Assembly: GCF_030380735.1 (NCBI RefSeq)
Contig: NZ_JAUDRZ010000002.1
Span: 310,001-374,000, forward strand
DNA: 64,000 nt
Source: Rhizobium sp. S152
GTDB lineage: Bacteria; Pseudomonadota; Alphaproteobacteria; Rhizobiales; Rhizobiaceae
Reading direction: 5' to 3'
Shown: piece after piece, positions 53,467 to 64,000 of the stretch
Position numbering within the stretch: position 1 is the first letter of the stretch
Layout: every line of letters starts with the position of its first letter
The notes under the pieces: generated by a model
What the model saw: the letters and a program-made list of their open reading frames with translations, nothing else
The model's database searches: none
Told to the model about the DNA's origin: nothing
Program-made: the position numbers and the translations under genes

Positions 53467-53600
53467 ACAGAATGTCCCACTTTGGGGCCGAAGTCTAAAC
53501 GCCGACCATGGCCGGAGGAGCGGCCAGCCAGATTTAGGGGGAGGACCGAAGATATGCGCGGCGGCAGCTTTCCCGCGCAAGGCAACAAAAGGAGATAGCC

Positions 53601-55031
53601 ATGGCCCAATCCATACAGAACGCAGTCGGACAAACACTCTTTTATAGCGGCGCTTCGACTGCCTGGCTTTCAGCGACAGGCTCGGGACCGACCCTCAACG
53701 GGACTGCCGGTAACGATTCCATCTGGGGCGATGCCTCGGTCAACGTGACGATGAGCGGCGGGACGGGCGACGATATCTACTATCTCTACTCGGCCATCAA
53801 CCGCGCCGTGGAATCGCCCGGCGGAGGGGTCGATACGATCAATACCTGGATGAGCTATACGCTTCCGGAGAACTTCGAGAACCTGACGGTCACGGGCAAT
53901 GGCCGCTATGCCTTCGGCAACAGTGCCGACAACATCATCTCTGGCGGCTCAGGCAGCCAGACGATCGATGGCGGCGCCGGCAACGACGTGCTGATCGGCG
54001 GTGGTGGGGCCGACACCTTCATCTTCACCCACGGCAACGGCAGCGATCTCATTGTCGATTTCGGCAGCGACGACACCATCAGGCTCAACGGTTATAGCCT
54101 CTCCACCTTCGATCAGGTGGTCAGCCACTCGACTCAGGAGGGCGCGAACCTCAGGCTCGATCTCGGCGGAGGCGAGAGCATTCTGTTCGCCAACAAGACG
54201 GTTGCCGATCTCCACTCCGACCAGTTCCAGCTGACGCTGGATCGCTCCGTTCTCAACCTGACCTTCTCCGACGATTTCGACAGCCTCTCGCTTCGGAACG
54301 GAGATCAGGGAACCTGGGATGCGAAATACTGGTGGGCGCCGGAAAAGGGCGGCACGCTGAGCGGAAACGGCGAGTTGCAGTGGTATGTCAACCCGAACTA
54401 TGGCCCGACCGCATCCGTCAATCCCTTCTCCGTCCATGACGGCGTGCTGACGATCACCGCCGCTCCCACGCCCGATGCGATCAAATCCGAGGTGGATGGC
54501 CACGACTACACCTCGGGGATGCTGAACACGCATTCGACCTTCGCCCAGACCTACGGCTATTTCGAGATGAGGGCGGACATGCCGGGCGAGCAGGGCGCAT
54601 GGCCTGCCTTCTGGCTTCTTCCTGAGGATGGTTCCTGGCCGCCGGAACTGGATGTGGTCGAGATGCGCGGGCAGGAGCCGAATATTGTGCACGTGACGGC
54701 CCACAGCAACGCCGACGGCACGCATACGATGGATTCCACGGCGGTGAATGTGCCGAGCACGGATGGCTTTCATACTTACGGCGTGCTGTGGGATGAAGAC
54801 CAGATCGTCTGGTACTTCGACGATGTCGCCGTCGCTCATGCCGATACGCCCGATGACATGCACGGTCCGATGTACATGCTGGTCAATCTTGCAGTAGGCG
54901 GCATCAGCGGTACGCCGGCCGGCTTCGAGGACGGTGCGCAGATGCAGGTGGACTATATCCATGCCTATTCGCTCGATGACGCACCTGTCGCGAATGCCGC
55001 GCATACAGCAACCACCGACTGGCATAGCTGA
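53601..55031 (+). CDS. RTX-tagged GH16 endo-glycanase (ExsH/PlyA-like), PrsDE substrate
   Basis: 476 residues; ATG 53601 has AAAAGGAG upstream. The N-terminal half holds RTX-like glycine/aspartate repeats (GGAGNDVLIGGGGADTF at about 124-140, and related repeats from about 30). The C-terminal half is GH16: catalytic ELDVVEM with nucleophile Glu349, Asp351 and acid/base Glu354, preceded by WPAFWLLPEDGSWPP. There is no Sec signal, as expected for type I secretion. Family members such as ExsH cleave beta-1,3-1,4-type linkages in rhizobial exopolysaccharide. Immediate position after prsDE (134-bp gap) supports export by it. Confidence 0.9.
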   Translation: MAQSIQNAVGQTLFYSGASTAWLSATGSGPTLNGTAGNDSIWGDASVNVTMSGGTGDDIYYLYSAINRAVESPGGGVDTINTWMSYTLPENFENLTVTGNGRYAFGNSADNIISGGSGSQTIDGGAGNDVLIGGGGADTFIFTHGNGSDLIVDFGSDDTIRLNGYSLSTFDQVVSHSTQEGANLRLDLGGGESILFANKTVADLHSDQFQLTLDRSVLNLTFSDDFDSLSLRNGDQGTWDAKYWWAPEKGGTLSGNGELQWYVNPNYGPTASVNPFSVHDGVLTITAAPTPDAIKSEVDGHDYTSGMLNTHSTFAQTYGYFEMRADMPGEQGAWPAFWLLPEDGSWPPELDVVEMRGQEPNIVHVTAHSNADGTHTMDSTAVNVPSTDGFHTYGVLWDEDQIVWYFDDVAVAHADTPDDMHGPMYMLVNLAVGGISGTPAGFEDGAQMQVDYIHAYSLDDAPVANAAHTATTDWHS

Positions 55032-55040
55032 GGCTCAGGA

Positions 55041-56438
55041 TCAGATGTGCAAGGCGTGCCCCAACGCCTTGAACACCGCCTCCTGAAACGCTTCGCCCCG
55101 CGTCGGGTGCGCGTGGATCGTGCCGGCGATATCTTCCAGCCGCGCACCCATCTCGATCGCAAGTGCAAAGGCGGTCGAGAGTTCGGAGACGCCGTTTCCG
55201 ACAGCTTGCGCGCCGATGACGAGATTGTTGTCGGCGCGCGCAACGATGCGCACGAACCCGTCCTCAGCCTGGATGGTCATGGCCCGTCCGTTGGCGCTGA
55301 ACGGAAACTGGCCGATGCGGACCTCATATCCCTGCGCCCGAGCCTCGGCAGGAGAGAGCCCGGCCGTGACGATCTCGGGATCGGTGAAGCAGATCGCGGG
55401 GATGCAGCGCTTGTCCCAACCCCGTTTCCTGCCGGCAACGATCTCCGCCACCATCTCTCCCTGTGCCATGGCGCGGTGGGCCAGCATGGGTTCACCGGTA
55501 ATGTCGCCGATCGCGTAGATGCCGCGCATGGAGGTCCGGCATTGGTCGTCGATGCGCAGATAAGGGCCGGCGCGGTCGAGGTCGAGCTCTTGCAGCCCAG
55601 AGCCCTCCGTTCTCGGGCGTCGTCCGACGGTTGCCAGAATACGGTCGGCCGGCAGCTCTTCTTCCCGGCCGGCGGATGTTTCGATCAGTAGCGCATCGCC
55701 GGCGGCGGACAGCCCCTTTGCCTTCGCGCCGGTCATGACACGAACACCAAGCTGCTCAAGCCTTCGAGAGACGGGTCTGACGAGTTCCGAATCGTATAGC
55801 GGCAATATTTGCGGCGTCGCCTCGACCACGATGACCTTGGAGCCGAGCTTGGCAAAGGCGGTGCCGAGCTCGAGCCCGATATAGCCGCCGCCCACTATGA
55901 CAAGTCGCTCCGGCAGATTCGTGAGCGAGAGCGCGTCGGTCGACGTGATGACGCGCCCGCCGAACGGCAGGTCGGGGAGCGAAACAGGTTCCGAACCGGT
56001 CGCGATCACGATTGCCTCGGCCCGGATGATCTGCACGCCGGTCTCGGTCTCGACCGCCACGGTCTTGCCGTCGCGAAATGCGGCCCGCCCGTGGACGATC
56101 TTGACGCTCGCCTTCTGCAGGAGTGCCGCGACCCCGCTGTTCAACCGCCCGACGATGCCGTTCTTCCAGGCGACCGTAGCCGCAAGATCGATGGAGCAGC
56201 TCTCGACGCGAATGCCGATCGGGCTCCTGGCCTGCTGCATTCCCCTGATCGCGCAGAATTCGTCGGCTGCATGGATGAGCGCCTTGGAGGGAATGCAGCC
56301 GACATTCAGACACGTTCCGCCCAGTTTGCCAGCCTCGACGAGGACGGTATCGACTCCGAGCTGGCCCGCGCGGATGGCGCAGACGTAGCCACCGGGACCA
56401 GCACCGATGACGAGCAGTTTGCAGAGGATTTCCTTCAT
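55041..56438 (-). CDS. lpdA: Dihydrolipoamide dehydrogenase (E3) of branched-chain oxoacid dehydrogenase
   Basis: 465 residues. ATG 56438 is preferred because GAAGGA ends 8 bases upstream, formed by the end of the E2 gene; an ATG at 56447 in an ATGA overlap with the E2 stop adds three residues. Features: FAD loop GAGPGGYVCA, redox disulfide CLNVGC (Cys43, Cys48), NAD loop VIVGGGYIGLELG, and the C-terminal HAHPTRGE catalytic His-Glu pair. It reoxidises the lipoyl arms of the E2 with NAD in the cytosol. Last gene of the minus-strand bkd operon. Confidence 0.94.
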   Translation of the reverse strand: MKEILCKLLVIGAGPGGYVCAIRAGQLGVDTVLVEAGKLGGTCLNVGCIPSKALIHAADEFCAIRGMQQARSPIGIRVESCSIDLAATVAWKNGIVGRLNSGVAALLQKASVKIVHGRAAFRDGKTVAVETETGVQIIRAEAIVIATGSEPVSLPDLPFGGRVITSTDALSLTNLPERLVIVGGGYIGLELGTAFAKLGSKVIVVEATPQILPLYDSELVRPVSRRLEQLGVRVMTGAKAKGLSAAGDALLIETSAGREEELPADRILATVGRRPRTEGSGLQELDLDRAGPYLRIDDQCRTSMRGIYAIGDITGEPMLAHRAMAQGEMVAEIVAGRKRGWDKRCIPAICFTDPEIVTAGLSPAEARAQGYEVRIGQFPFSANGRAMTIQAEDGFVRIVARADNNLVIGAQAVGNGVSELSTAFALAIEMGARLEDIAGTIHAHPTRGEAFQEAVFKALGHALHI

Positions 56439-56443
56439 GGATG

Positions 56444-57703
56444 TCATCCTTCGATGAAGATGAGGGCCGGCGTCTCCAGGAGCACGCGGATACGCTGGAT
56501 GAAGGTCGCGGCATCCCATCCGTCGACGATGCGGTGATCGAAGCTGGAAGAGAGATTCATGATCTTCCGCGGCATGAACTGCGTGCCGTCCCAGACCGGG
56601 CGGACCGCGATCTTGTTGACGCCTATGATCGCCACCTCTGGATGGTTGATGACGGGCGTCGAAACGATCCCGCCGAGCGCGCCGAGCGAACTGATCGTGA
56701 TCGTCGAGCCGGAGAGTTCGTCGCGCGTGGCGGTGCCGGCGCGGGCGGCGTCGGCGAGCCGGATGATCTCGCCGGCGCAATCCCATATGCCGCGCGCCTC
56801 GCTATGGCGCACGACCGGCACCAGCAACCCGCCCGGCGTCTGCGTGGCGATGCCGATATGGACGGCGCCATGCCGTGTCAGCGCACCGGCGTCATCATTG
56901 AAGGTGGCGTTGAGATCGGGTTGCTCGGCCACGGCCTTGACGATGGCGCGCATCAGGAAGGGCAGGATGGTCAGCTTCGGCTGCTCGGGTTTGCGATCGC
57001 GGTTCATCCCCGTCCGCAACTCCTCCAGCGCCGTCATGTCGATTTCCTCTGCGTAGGTGATGTGAGGAATCCGAGACGTAGATAGCGACATCCGCTCGGC
57101 AATCCGCCGCCTGAGGCCGGTGAGCTTGATCTCCTCGGTCGAGGTCTTCTTCGCGGCGCCCGTCCTGGCGCTGGGTGCTGCGGCGCCGACGACGAACTGC
57201 TCGACATTCTCTCTGAGAACACGGCCGGCGGGCCCGGTCCCCTGGACTTGGCGCAAATCCACACCGTGCTCGCGGGCAAAGAGCCGGACGGCGGGCGACG
57301 CGAGAGGTTTTTCAGCCGGCGCTTGTGGCTGTGGTGCCGGCGTCACGTTTGGCTTCGACTTCGGTTCCACCGGCAACGCCGGTTCGGCAGATGAAGTTGC
57401 CTTGCCTGTTTCGGAAACAGCAGGCGGCGTGGTTGCTGATGCCGCAGCATCCTCGTCACTCGCACCCGTCTCGATCCGCACCATTGGCGATTTCACCGCC
57501 AGCTTGTCGCCGATTTCGGCGCCGAGCCATGTCACCGTACCGGTGACGGGCGAGGGGATCTCGACGGTGGCCTTGTCCGTCATCACGGCGCAGATCACCA
57601 TGTCCTCGCGAACCGGATCGCCTGGCTTCACATGCCATTCGACGATTTCGGCCTCGGCCACGCCTTCGCCGACGTCGGGCATCCGGATGACGAATTCGCC
57701 CAT
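56444..57703 (-). CDS. bkdB: Branched-chain 2-oxoacid dehydrogenase E2 (lipoamide acyltransferase)
   Basis: 419 residues with one lipoyl domain (lipoylated Lys44 in MTDKATVEI), an Ala/Pro-rich linker (about 85-135), the E1/E3-binding domain (ASPAVRLFAREHGVDLRQVQGTGPAGRV) and a catalytic domain ending DHRIVDGWD (His390, Asp394). It transfers branched acyl groups to CoA. Start ATG 57703 lies 3 bp after the E1beta stop. The single lipoyl domain and position between E1beta and E3 genes match the BKD complex rather than pyruvate dehydrogenase. Confidence 0.94.
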   Translation of the reverse strand: MGEFVIRMPDVGEGVAEAEIVEWHVKPGDPVREDMVICAVMTDKATVEIPSPVTGTVTWLGAEIGDKLAVKSPMVRIETGASDEDAAASATTPPAVSETGKATSSAEPALPVEPKSKPNVTPAPQPQAPAEKPLASPAVRLFAREHGVDLRQVQGTGPAGRVLRENVEQFVVGAAAPSARTGAAKKTSTEEIKLTGLRRRIAERMSLSTSRIPHITYAEEIDMTALEELRTGMNRDRKPEQPKLTILPFLMRAIVKAVAEQPDLNATFNDDAGALTRHGAVHIGIATQTPGGLLVPVVRHSEARGIWDCAGEIIRLADAARAGTATRDELSGSTITISSLGALGGIVSTPVINHPEVAIIGVNKIAVRPVWDGTQFMPRKIMNLSSSFDHRIVDGWDAATFIQRIRVLLETPALIFIEG

Positions 57704-57706
57704 CTC

Positions 57707-58720
57707 TCACGCCTCCATGATTTCGGTGAGCGCGCGCCCGACGCGGGCCGGGCCGGGGAAGTAGTCCCATTCCTGCGCATGCGGATAGGGCGTGTCCCAG
57801 CCGGCCACACGCACGACCGGCGCCTCGAGGTGATAGAAGCAATGCTCCTGCACGAGTGATGCTACCTCGGCGCCGAAGCCCGATGTCAACGTCGCCTCGT
57901 GCACGACCACGCAGCGGCCAGTCTTGGAAACCGATTGGACGATGGTGTCGAGATCGAGTGGTAGCAGGCTGCGCAGGTCGATCACCTCGGCGTCGATACC
58001 CGTGTCGGCGGCGGCGGCGAGCGCGACATGCACCATAGTCCCGTAGGCGACGACAGTCACCGCCGAGCCGGCGCGCCGGACCTCGGCCTTGCCGATCGGG
58101 ATCGTATAATGCTCCTCGGGGACCTCGCCGAGTTCATGCTGTGACCATGGCGTGACGGGCCTATCGTGATGGCCGTCGAAAGGGCCGTTGTAAAGCCGCT
58201 TGGGCTCGAGGAACATGACGGGATCGGGATCCTCGATCGAGGAGATGAGAAGGCCCTTGGCATCGTAGGGGTTGGAAGGCACGATCACCTTCAGGCCGCA
58301 GACATGGGTGAACAATGCTTCAGGGCTCTGGCTGTGCGTCTGCCCGCCGAAGATGCCGCCGCCGGTCGGCATGCGCAGCACGATCGGGCAGGTGAAGTCG
58401 CCCGCCGAGCGGTAGCGAATGCGAGCGGCCTCCTGGGTAATCTGGTCGTAGGCCGGATACATGTAATCGGCGAACTGGATCTCGACGCAGGGCTTCAGCC
58501 CGTAGGCCGCCATGCCGATCGCCGTGCCGACGATGCCGGATTCGCTGATCGGCGTATCGAAGCAGCGGGTCCGGCCGTATTTTGCCTGAAGCCCCTGCGT
58601 GCAACGAAAGACCCCGCCGAAATAACCGACGTCCTCGCCGAAGACCACGACGCTATCGTCGCGTGCCATAGAGACGTCCATGGCGCTGCGCACGGCCTCG
58701 ATCATCGTCATCCTGGGCAT
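57707..58720 (-). CDS. bkdA2: Branched-chain 2-oxoacid dehydrogenase E1 beta subunit
   Basis: 337 residues from ATG 58720, one base after the E1alpha stop; the longer frame to 58894 runs through the E1alpha gene. Typical E1beta segments: MIEAVRSAMDVSMARDDSVVVFGEDVGYFGGVFRCT, RCFDTPISESGIVGTAIGMA, and a C-terminal transketolase domain (VTVVAYGTMVHVALAAA, EVIDLRSLLPLD). It forms a heterotetramer with E1alpha. Confidence 0.94.
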   Translation of the reverse strand: MPRMTMIEAVRSAMDVSMARDDSVVVFGEDVGYFGGVFRCTQGLQAKYGRTRCFDTPISESGIVGTAIGMAAYGLKPCVEIQFADYMYPAYDQITQEAARIRYRSAGDFTCPIVLRMPTGGGIFGGQTHSQSPEALFTHVCGLKVIVPSNPYDAKGLLISSIEDPDPVMFLEPKRLYNGPFDGHHDRPVTPWSQHELGEVPEEHYTIPIGKAEVRRAGSAVTVVAYGTMVHVALAAAADTGIDAEVIDLRSLLPLDLDTIVQSVSKTGRCVVVHEATLTSGFGAEVASLVQEHCFYHLEAPVVRVAGWDTPYPHAQEWDYFPGPARVGRALTEIMEA

Positions 58721-58721
58721 A

Positions 58722-61144
<2,423 letters not shown>

Positions 61145-61156
61145 CGCGCGCGCTCC

Positions 61157-62344
61157 TCAGTGCCGTTCGATGGCAATGGCGGTGGCTTCCCCGCCGCCGA
61201 TGCAGACGGCCGCCATGCCGCGCTTCAGACCATGGCGCTGGAGTGCCGCCAAGAGCGTCACGATGATACGCGCACCGGAGGCCCCGATCGGATGGCCAAG
61301 CGCGCAGGCGCCGCCGTTGATGTTGACCTTCTCGTGCGGCAGATGCAGATCGCGCATCGCTGCCATGGCAACGACGGCGAAGGCTTCGTTGATCTCGAAG
61401 AGATCGACGTCGGCGAGCGCCCAGCCGGTCTTGTCGGAGAGCGTGCCGAGCGCGCCGATCGGCGCCGTCGCGAACATGGCGGGCGCCTGCGAATGGCCGG
61501 CGTGGCCGACGATCGTTGCAAGCGGCTGCAGGCCACGCCGTTCCGCTTCGGATCGCCGCATCAACAGCAGCGCGGCCGCGCCGTCCGAGATCGAACTGGA
61601 GTTGGCGGCCGTAACCGTTCCGCCCTCGCGAAAGGCCGGTTTCAGGTAAGGTATCTTGTCGAGGCGGGCCTTGCCCGGCTGCTCGTCGCGCTCAATCGTC
61701 CGGTCCTCTCTTCCCACCTTCACGGTCACAGGAACAATTTCGCTGTCGAAGTCGCCGGCCTCGATCGCCCGTTGCGCACGCGTAAGCGAGGCGACGGCAT
61801 AGTCGTCCTGCGCCTTGCGGGTGAACTGGTAGGCCTCGGCGCAATCCTCCGCGAACGTGCCCATCAGGCGCCCCTTGTCGTAGGCGTCCTCAAGCCCGTC
61901 GAGGAACATATGATCGATGACGCGGCCGTGGCCGAGCCGGTAGCCAGCGCGTGCCCTGTCAAGCAGATAGGGGGCGTTGCTCATGCTTTCCATGCCGCCG
62001 GCGATCACCGTCGAGACACTTCCCGCGGCGATGAGGTCATGCGCAAGCATGACGGCCTTCATGCCGGAGCCGCACATCTTGTTGATGGTCGTTGCGCCCG
62101 TGGAGACCGGCAGGCCGGCCGCGATTGCCGCCTGTCTTGCCGGTGCCTGGCCCTGGCCCGCTGCAAGCACGCAGCCGAAGATGACTTCGTCGACGTCGTC
62201 GGGCGAAAGCGCGCTTCGCTCGATCGCAGCCTTGATTGCCGTGGCGCCGAGCTGCGGTGCCGTAGCCTCCCTGAAGTCGCCTTGAAGTCCGCCGATCGGC
62301 GTTCGCGCCGAACCGACGATGACCACCGGGTCCTGCAGTGCCAT
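61157..62344 (-). CDS. Thiolase (acetyl-CoA acetyltransferase family)
   Basis: 395 residues from ATG 62344, GGGAGG upstream; the in-frame start 15 bases earlier is rejected. Acyl-carrying Cys91 in NKMCGSGM, NEAFAVV, GHPIGASGAR and the second Cys in AAVCIGGGEA are present. These cleave 3-oxoacyl-CoA or condense acetyl-CoA in the cytosol. The neighbours (acyl-CoA dehydrogenase, BKD genes) point to the last step of isoleucine or fatty acid breakdown; a polyhydroxybutyrate role is less likely because no reductase gene adjoins. Confidence 0.93.
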   Translation of the reverse strand: MALQDPVVIVGSARTPIGGLQGDFREATAPQLGATAIKAAIERSALSPDDVDEVIFGCVLAAGQGQAPARQAAIAAGLPVSTGATTINKMCGSGMKAVMLAHDLIAAGSVSTVIAGGMESMSNAPYLLDRARAGYRLGHGRVIDHMFLDGLEDAYDKGRLMGTFAEDCAEAYQFTRKAQDDYAVASLTRAQRAIEAGDFDSEIVPVTVKVGREDRTIERDEQPGKARLDKIPYLKPAFREGGTVTAANSSSISDGAAALLLMRRSEAERRGLQPLATIVGHAGHSQAPAMFATAPIGALGTLSDKTGWALADVDLFEINEAFAVVAMAAMRDLHLPHEKVNINGGACALGHPIGASGARIIVTLLAALQRHGLKRGMAAVCIGGGEATAIAIERH

Positions 62345-62410
62345 GCGATACCCTCCCAAGCATACACACAGACCATATATGGCGCAGTCGCGCCCGAAGT
62401 CAGCAGGTCG

Positions 62411-63055
62411 TCATGCGCGCGCGGCCCAGGAAAGCCCGCGCCGCAGAATAAGCCGCATATGCGGGTGCTCGAATTCCGCGGCCACATGGCCCAGCGCCGA
62501 GTAGAAAACGCGGCCGGCACCGAAACGCCGCTTGAAGACCACGGGCATGGTGACGCCCTCGGCTGCGGGATCGTGCTCGCCGCTGAAGGTCGTGGTGGCG
62601 AGAACCTCGATCGTGGGGTCGTAATGCAGGTAATATTGCTCCGAACGATAGGAGAAATCCGGTATCGCAGTCATGACGGGATCATCCGGGCGGATGACGT
62701 CGACGCGAAAATCGATGACGTTGCCGGGATGCGCGACCCAGGTGACGCCGGAGACATAGCGGAAAGGCGCGCTCTCCTTGAAGGATGTGGCAAGTGCTGC
62801 GTGCGGGCCGCCGAGGCCGAGACCACCGCGAACGGCTTCGACCAGCGCATCGGCATGGGCCTTCTCGATCTTTTCGCCGGTGATGATGGGGACGAGCAGA
62901 TCACTTGCTGCGATGGCAGAGGAACCGAAAATGTCCAGGTCCCCGGTAACCTCGACCGCGAATCCGTCCTCCCTCAGCAGGTCGGCGACGATGGCCGCGC
63001 ATTGCTCGGGCTCATGTCCCTTCCATCCGCCCCAAACGATGATCGCCTTGCGCAT
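62411..63055 (-). CDS. ThuA-like domain protein
   Basis: 214 residues, ThuA/glutamine-amidotransferase-like fold (WGGWKGHEPEQCAA, LDIFGSSAIAASDLLVPIITG, GLGLGGPHAAL, VFYSALGHVAAEFEHP). No catalytic Cys is visible at the elbow, as in other ThuA proteins. ThuA was named from trehalose uptake in rhizobia, and the family has since been linked to keto-sugar metabolism; function here is not settled. AGGAGG precedes ATG 63055. The partial sugar permease upstream at the window edge suggests it belongs to a sugar-uptake locus extending to the right. Confidence 0.85.
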   Translation of the reverse strand: MRKAIIVWGGWKGHEPEQCAAIVADLLREDGFAVEVTGDLDIFGSSAIAASDLLVPIITGEKIEKAHADALVEAVRGGLGLGGPHAALATSFKESAPFRYVSGVTWVAHPGNVIDFRVDVIRPDDPVMTAIPDFSYRSEQYYLHYDPTIEVLATTTFSGEHDPAAEGVTMPVVFKRRFGAGRVFYSALGHVAAEFEHPHMRLILRRGLSWAARA

Positions 63056-63195
63056 TCCTGCCTCCTCCTGCCTTCGGTCTCGAACGCTGGCGCCGCCATT
63101 TCCTCTGTGACGCGCCGGCGATTCCCAACAGAGAGCTTATGCTTATCGAAGCAATACCGCCAACCCGCGGTTCGCCTTCGTCAGCCTCGAAGCTT

Positions 63196-63714
63196 TTATG
63201 ACTTGGCGCCGGTCTCGCCGGATTCTGAAATCTCGCTTGGTTCCGCGAGAGCCAGCATGTCGCGATAGATGCCGGGAACGGAGCCTTCGATCGGGATGGC
63301 GCCGACGCTCCTGCGATAGAACTCCATCGGTCCGGCACCTCCGATCACGCCGTAGGCATAGCCCTGCGCATGCATGTCGAGCAGCGTGGTCAGAAGCAGG
63401 GCATGGCCGACGCCGTTGCCGCGTGCGGAGACATCCACGCCCGTCGGACCGAAGAAGCCTTTGGCGGTCGCTTCATGGCAGGCGAAGCCGACGAGCTCGC
63501 CATCCTTGATGGCGATGAAGCAGGAGGGCGGCTGGCGCATCGTCGCCGCCGTCGCCTCGGCCGCCCAGCCGGCGCCGAAGCGCGGCTCGATCCACGACGT
63601 CAGGGCATTGAGCTCGGGCGCCAGCACGCGACGGATCGTGAATCCGTTGTCGGTGATCCGCTTGTTCAGCGCGGGATTCGGTTCCAATTCGTAAAGTTTT
63701 ACCAGCATGTCCAT
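63196..63714 (-). CDS. GNAT family N-acetyltransferase
   Basis: 172 residues. An acetyl-CoA-binding core is visible: GELVGFACHEATAKGFFGPTGVDVSARGNGVGHALLLTTLLDMHAQGY (the R-G-x-G-V/I-G loop), then FYRRSVGAIPI. The acceptor is unknown; a sugar amine or peptide is possible. It lies 15 bp after the sugar permease gene and 140 bp before thuA on the same strand, so it is probably part of the sugar transport operon. Confidence 0.82.
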   Translation of the reverse strand: MDMLVKLYELEPNPALNKRITDNGFTIRRVLAPELNALTSWIEPRFGAGWAAEATAATMRQPPSCFIAIKDGELVGFACHEATAKGFFGPTGVDVSARGNGVGHALLLTTLLDMHAQGYAYGVIGGAGPMEFYRRSVGAIPIEGSVPGIYRDMLALAEPSEISESGETGAKS

Positions 63715-63729
63715 GATATTATTCCTTTA

Positions 63730-64000
63730 TCATCCCTTGACGGCACCGGCCGTGAGGCCCGCCACGATGCGGCGCTGGAAGAACAGCACCAACAGGATCA
63801 GCGGAAGCGTAACCGTGACCGATGCCGCCATGATCTGGCCGAAGGGATATTCGTACCGGCTGTTGCCGGCGATCAGCCCGATCGCCACGGGTACCGTACG
63901 GTTCTCGTCGGTCAGCGTGAAGGTGAGCGCGAAGAGGAACTCGTTCCACGCAAGGATGAAGGCGAGGATGCCGGTACTTGCCAGCGAAGGTCCCATCAGC
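63730..64000 (-). CDS. Sugar ABC transporter permease (MalG-type), N-terminus outside window
   Basis: Only the C-terminal 89 residues are present: a membrane segment ([18 protein letters not shown]), the loop with [28 protein letters not shown], and the final helix with the conserved [15 protein letters not shown] ending. This is the carboxy end of a MalG/UgpE-like permease. The upstream remainder, and probably its partner permease and binding protein, lie to the right of the window. Confidence 0.9.
   Translation of the reverse strand, partial: LMGPSLASTGILAFILAWNEFLFALTFTLTDENRTVPVAIGLIAGNSRYEYPFGQIMAASVTVTLPLILLVLFFQRRIVAGLTAGAVKG

Noticed and set aside
53407..53637. Minus-strand 73-76-codon frames between prsE and the GH16 gene
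   Set aside because: They overlap the prsE end and the GH16 start on the opposite strand and have no ribosome site.

Overview
The window reads as chromosome or large-replicon DNA of an alphaproteobacterium of the Rhizobiaceae type (Rhizobium/Agrobacterium/Ensifer relatives). Pointers are the high G+C coding sequence, a PrsDE-type exporter followed by an RTX-tagged GH16 glycanase, many sugar ABC transporters, the PrkA-YeaH-SpoVR operon, and a PhoB-type box. This is inference from gene content; no rRNA or tRNA is present.

1-19.4 kb: a secreted-giant-protein locus. The left 13.2 kb is one uninterrupted minus-strand gene whose C-terminus lies outside the window. It encodes at least 4401 residues: a basic leader with an LEPR-like motif, a DUF4347 domain, a beta-propeller-like stretch, an SdrD_B-like domain, then dozens of Ig/cadherin-like repeats. 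Divergent from it is a four-gene operon: TolC-like outer membrane lipoprotein, short HlyD-type adaptor, a GAF-like/membrane/HlyD fusion, and a PqqD-like/M50 metalloprotease/HlyD fusion. It has no ABC ATPase. This is the best candidate for a poorly described export system.

19.4-25.6 kb: two small unknown proteins; an amidase, TIM-barrel isomerase/epimerase and HpcH/HpaI aldolase operon; a spermidine-synthase-like methyltransferase-fold protein; a small exported protein; and a LacI regulator. 25.6-32.8 kb: a sugar ABC operon with a cytosolic GH127 beta-L-arabinofuranosidase-like enzyme, preceded by paired LacI-type operators, then a GntR regulator.

32.8-44.2 kb: a chemoreceptor, two divergent proline-specific peptidases, an unknown gene plus spoVR-yeaH-prkA, and recX. 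44.2-50 kb: an ABC transporter plus glycerophosphodiesterase operon behind a near-consensus Pho box, with a convergent inositol-monophosphatase-family gene. The logic is uptake and hydrolysis of a phosphodiester under phosphate starvation.

50.4-55 kb: prsD-prsE and an RTX-GH16 endoglycanase. 55-64 kb (minus strand): the branched-chain 2-oxoacid dehydrogenase operon (E1alpha, E1beta, E2, E3) with an acyl-CoA dehydrogenase and a thiolase upstream, then a ThuA-like protein, a GNAT acetyltransferase and the C-terminal end of another sugar permease running off the right edge.
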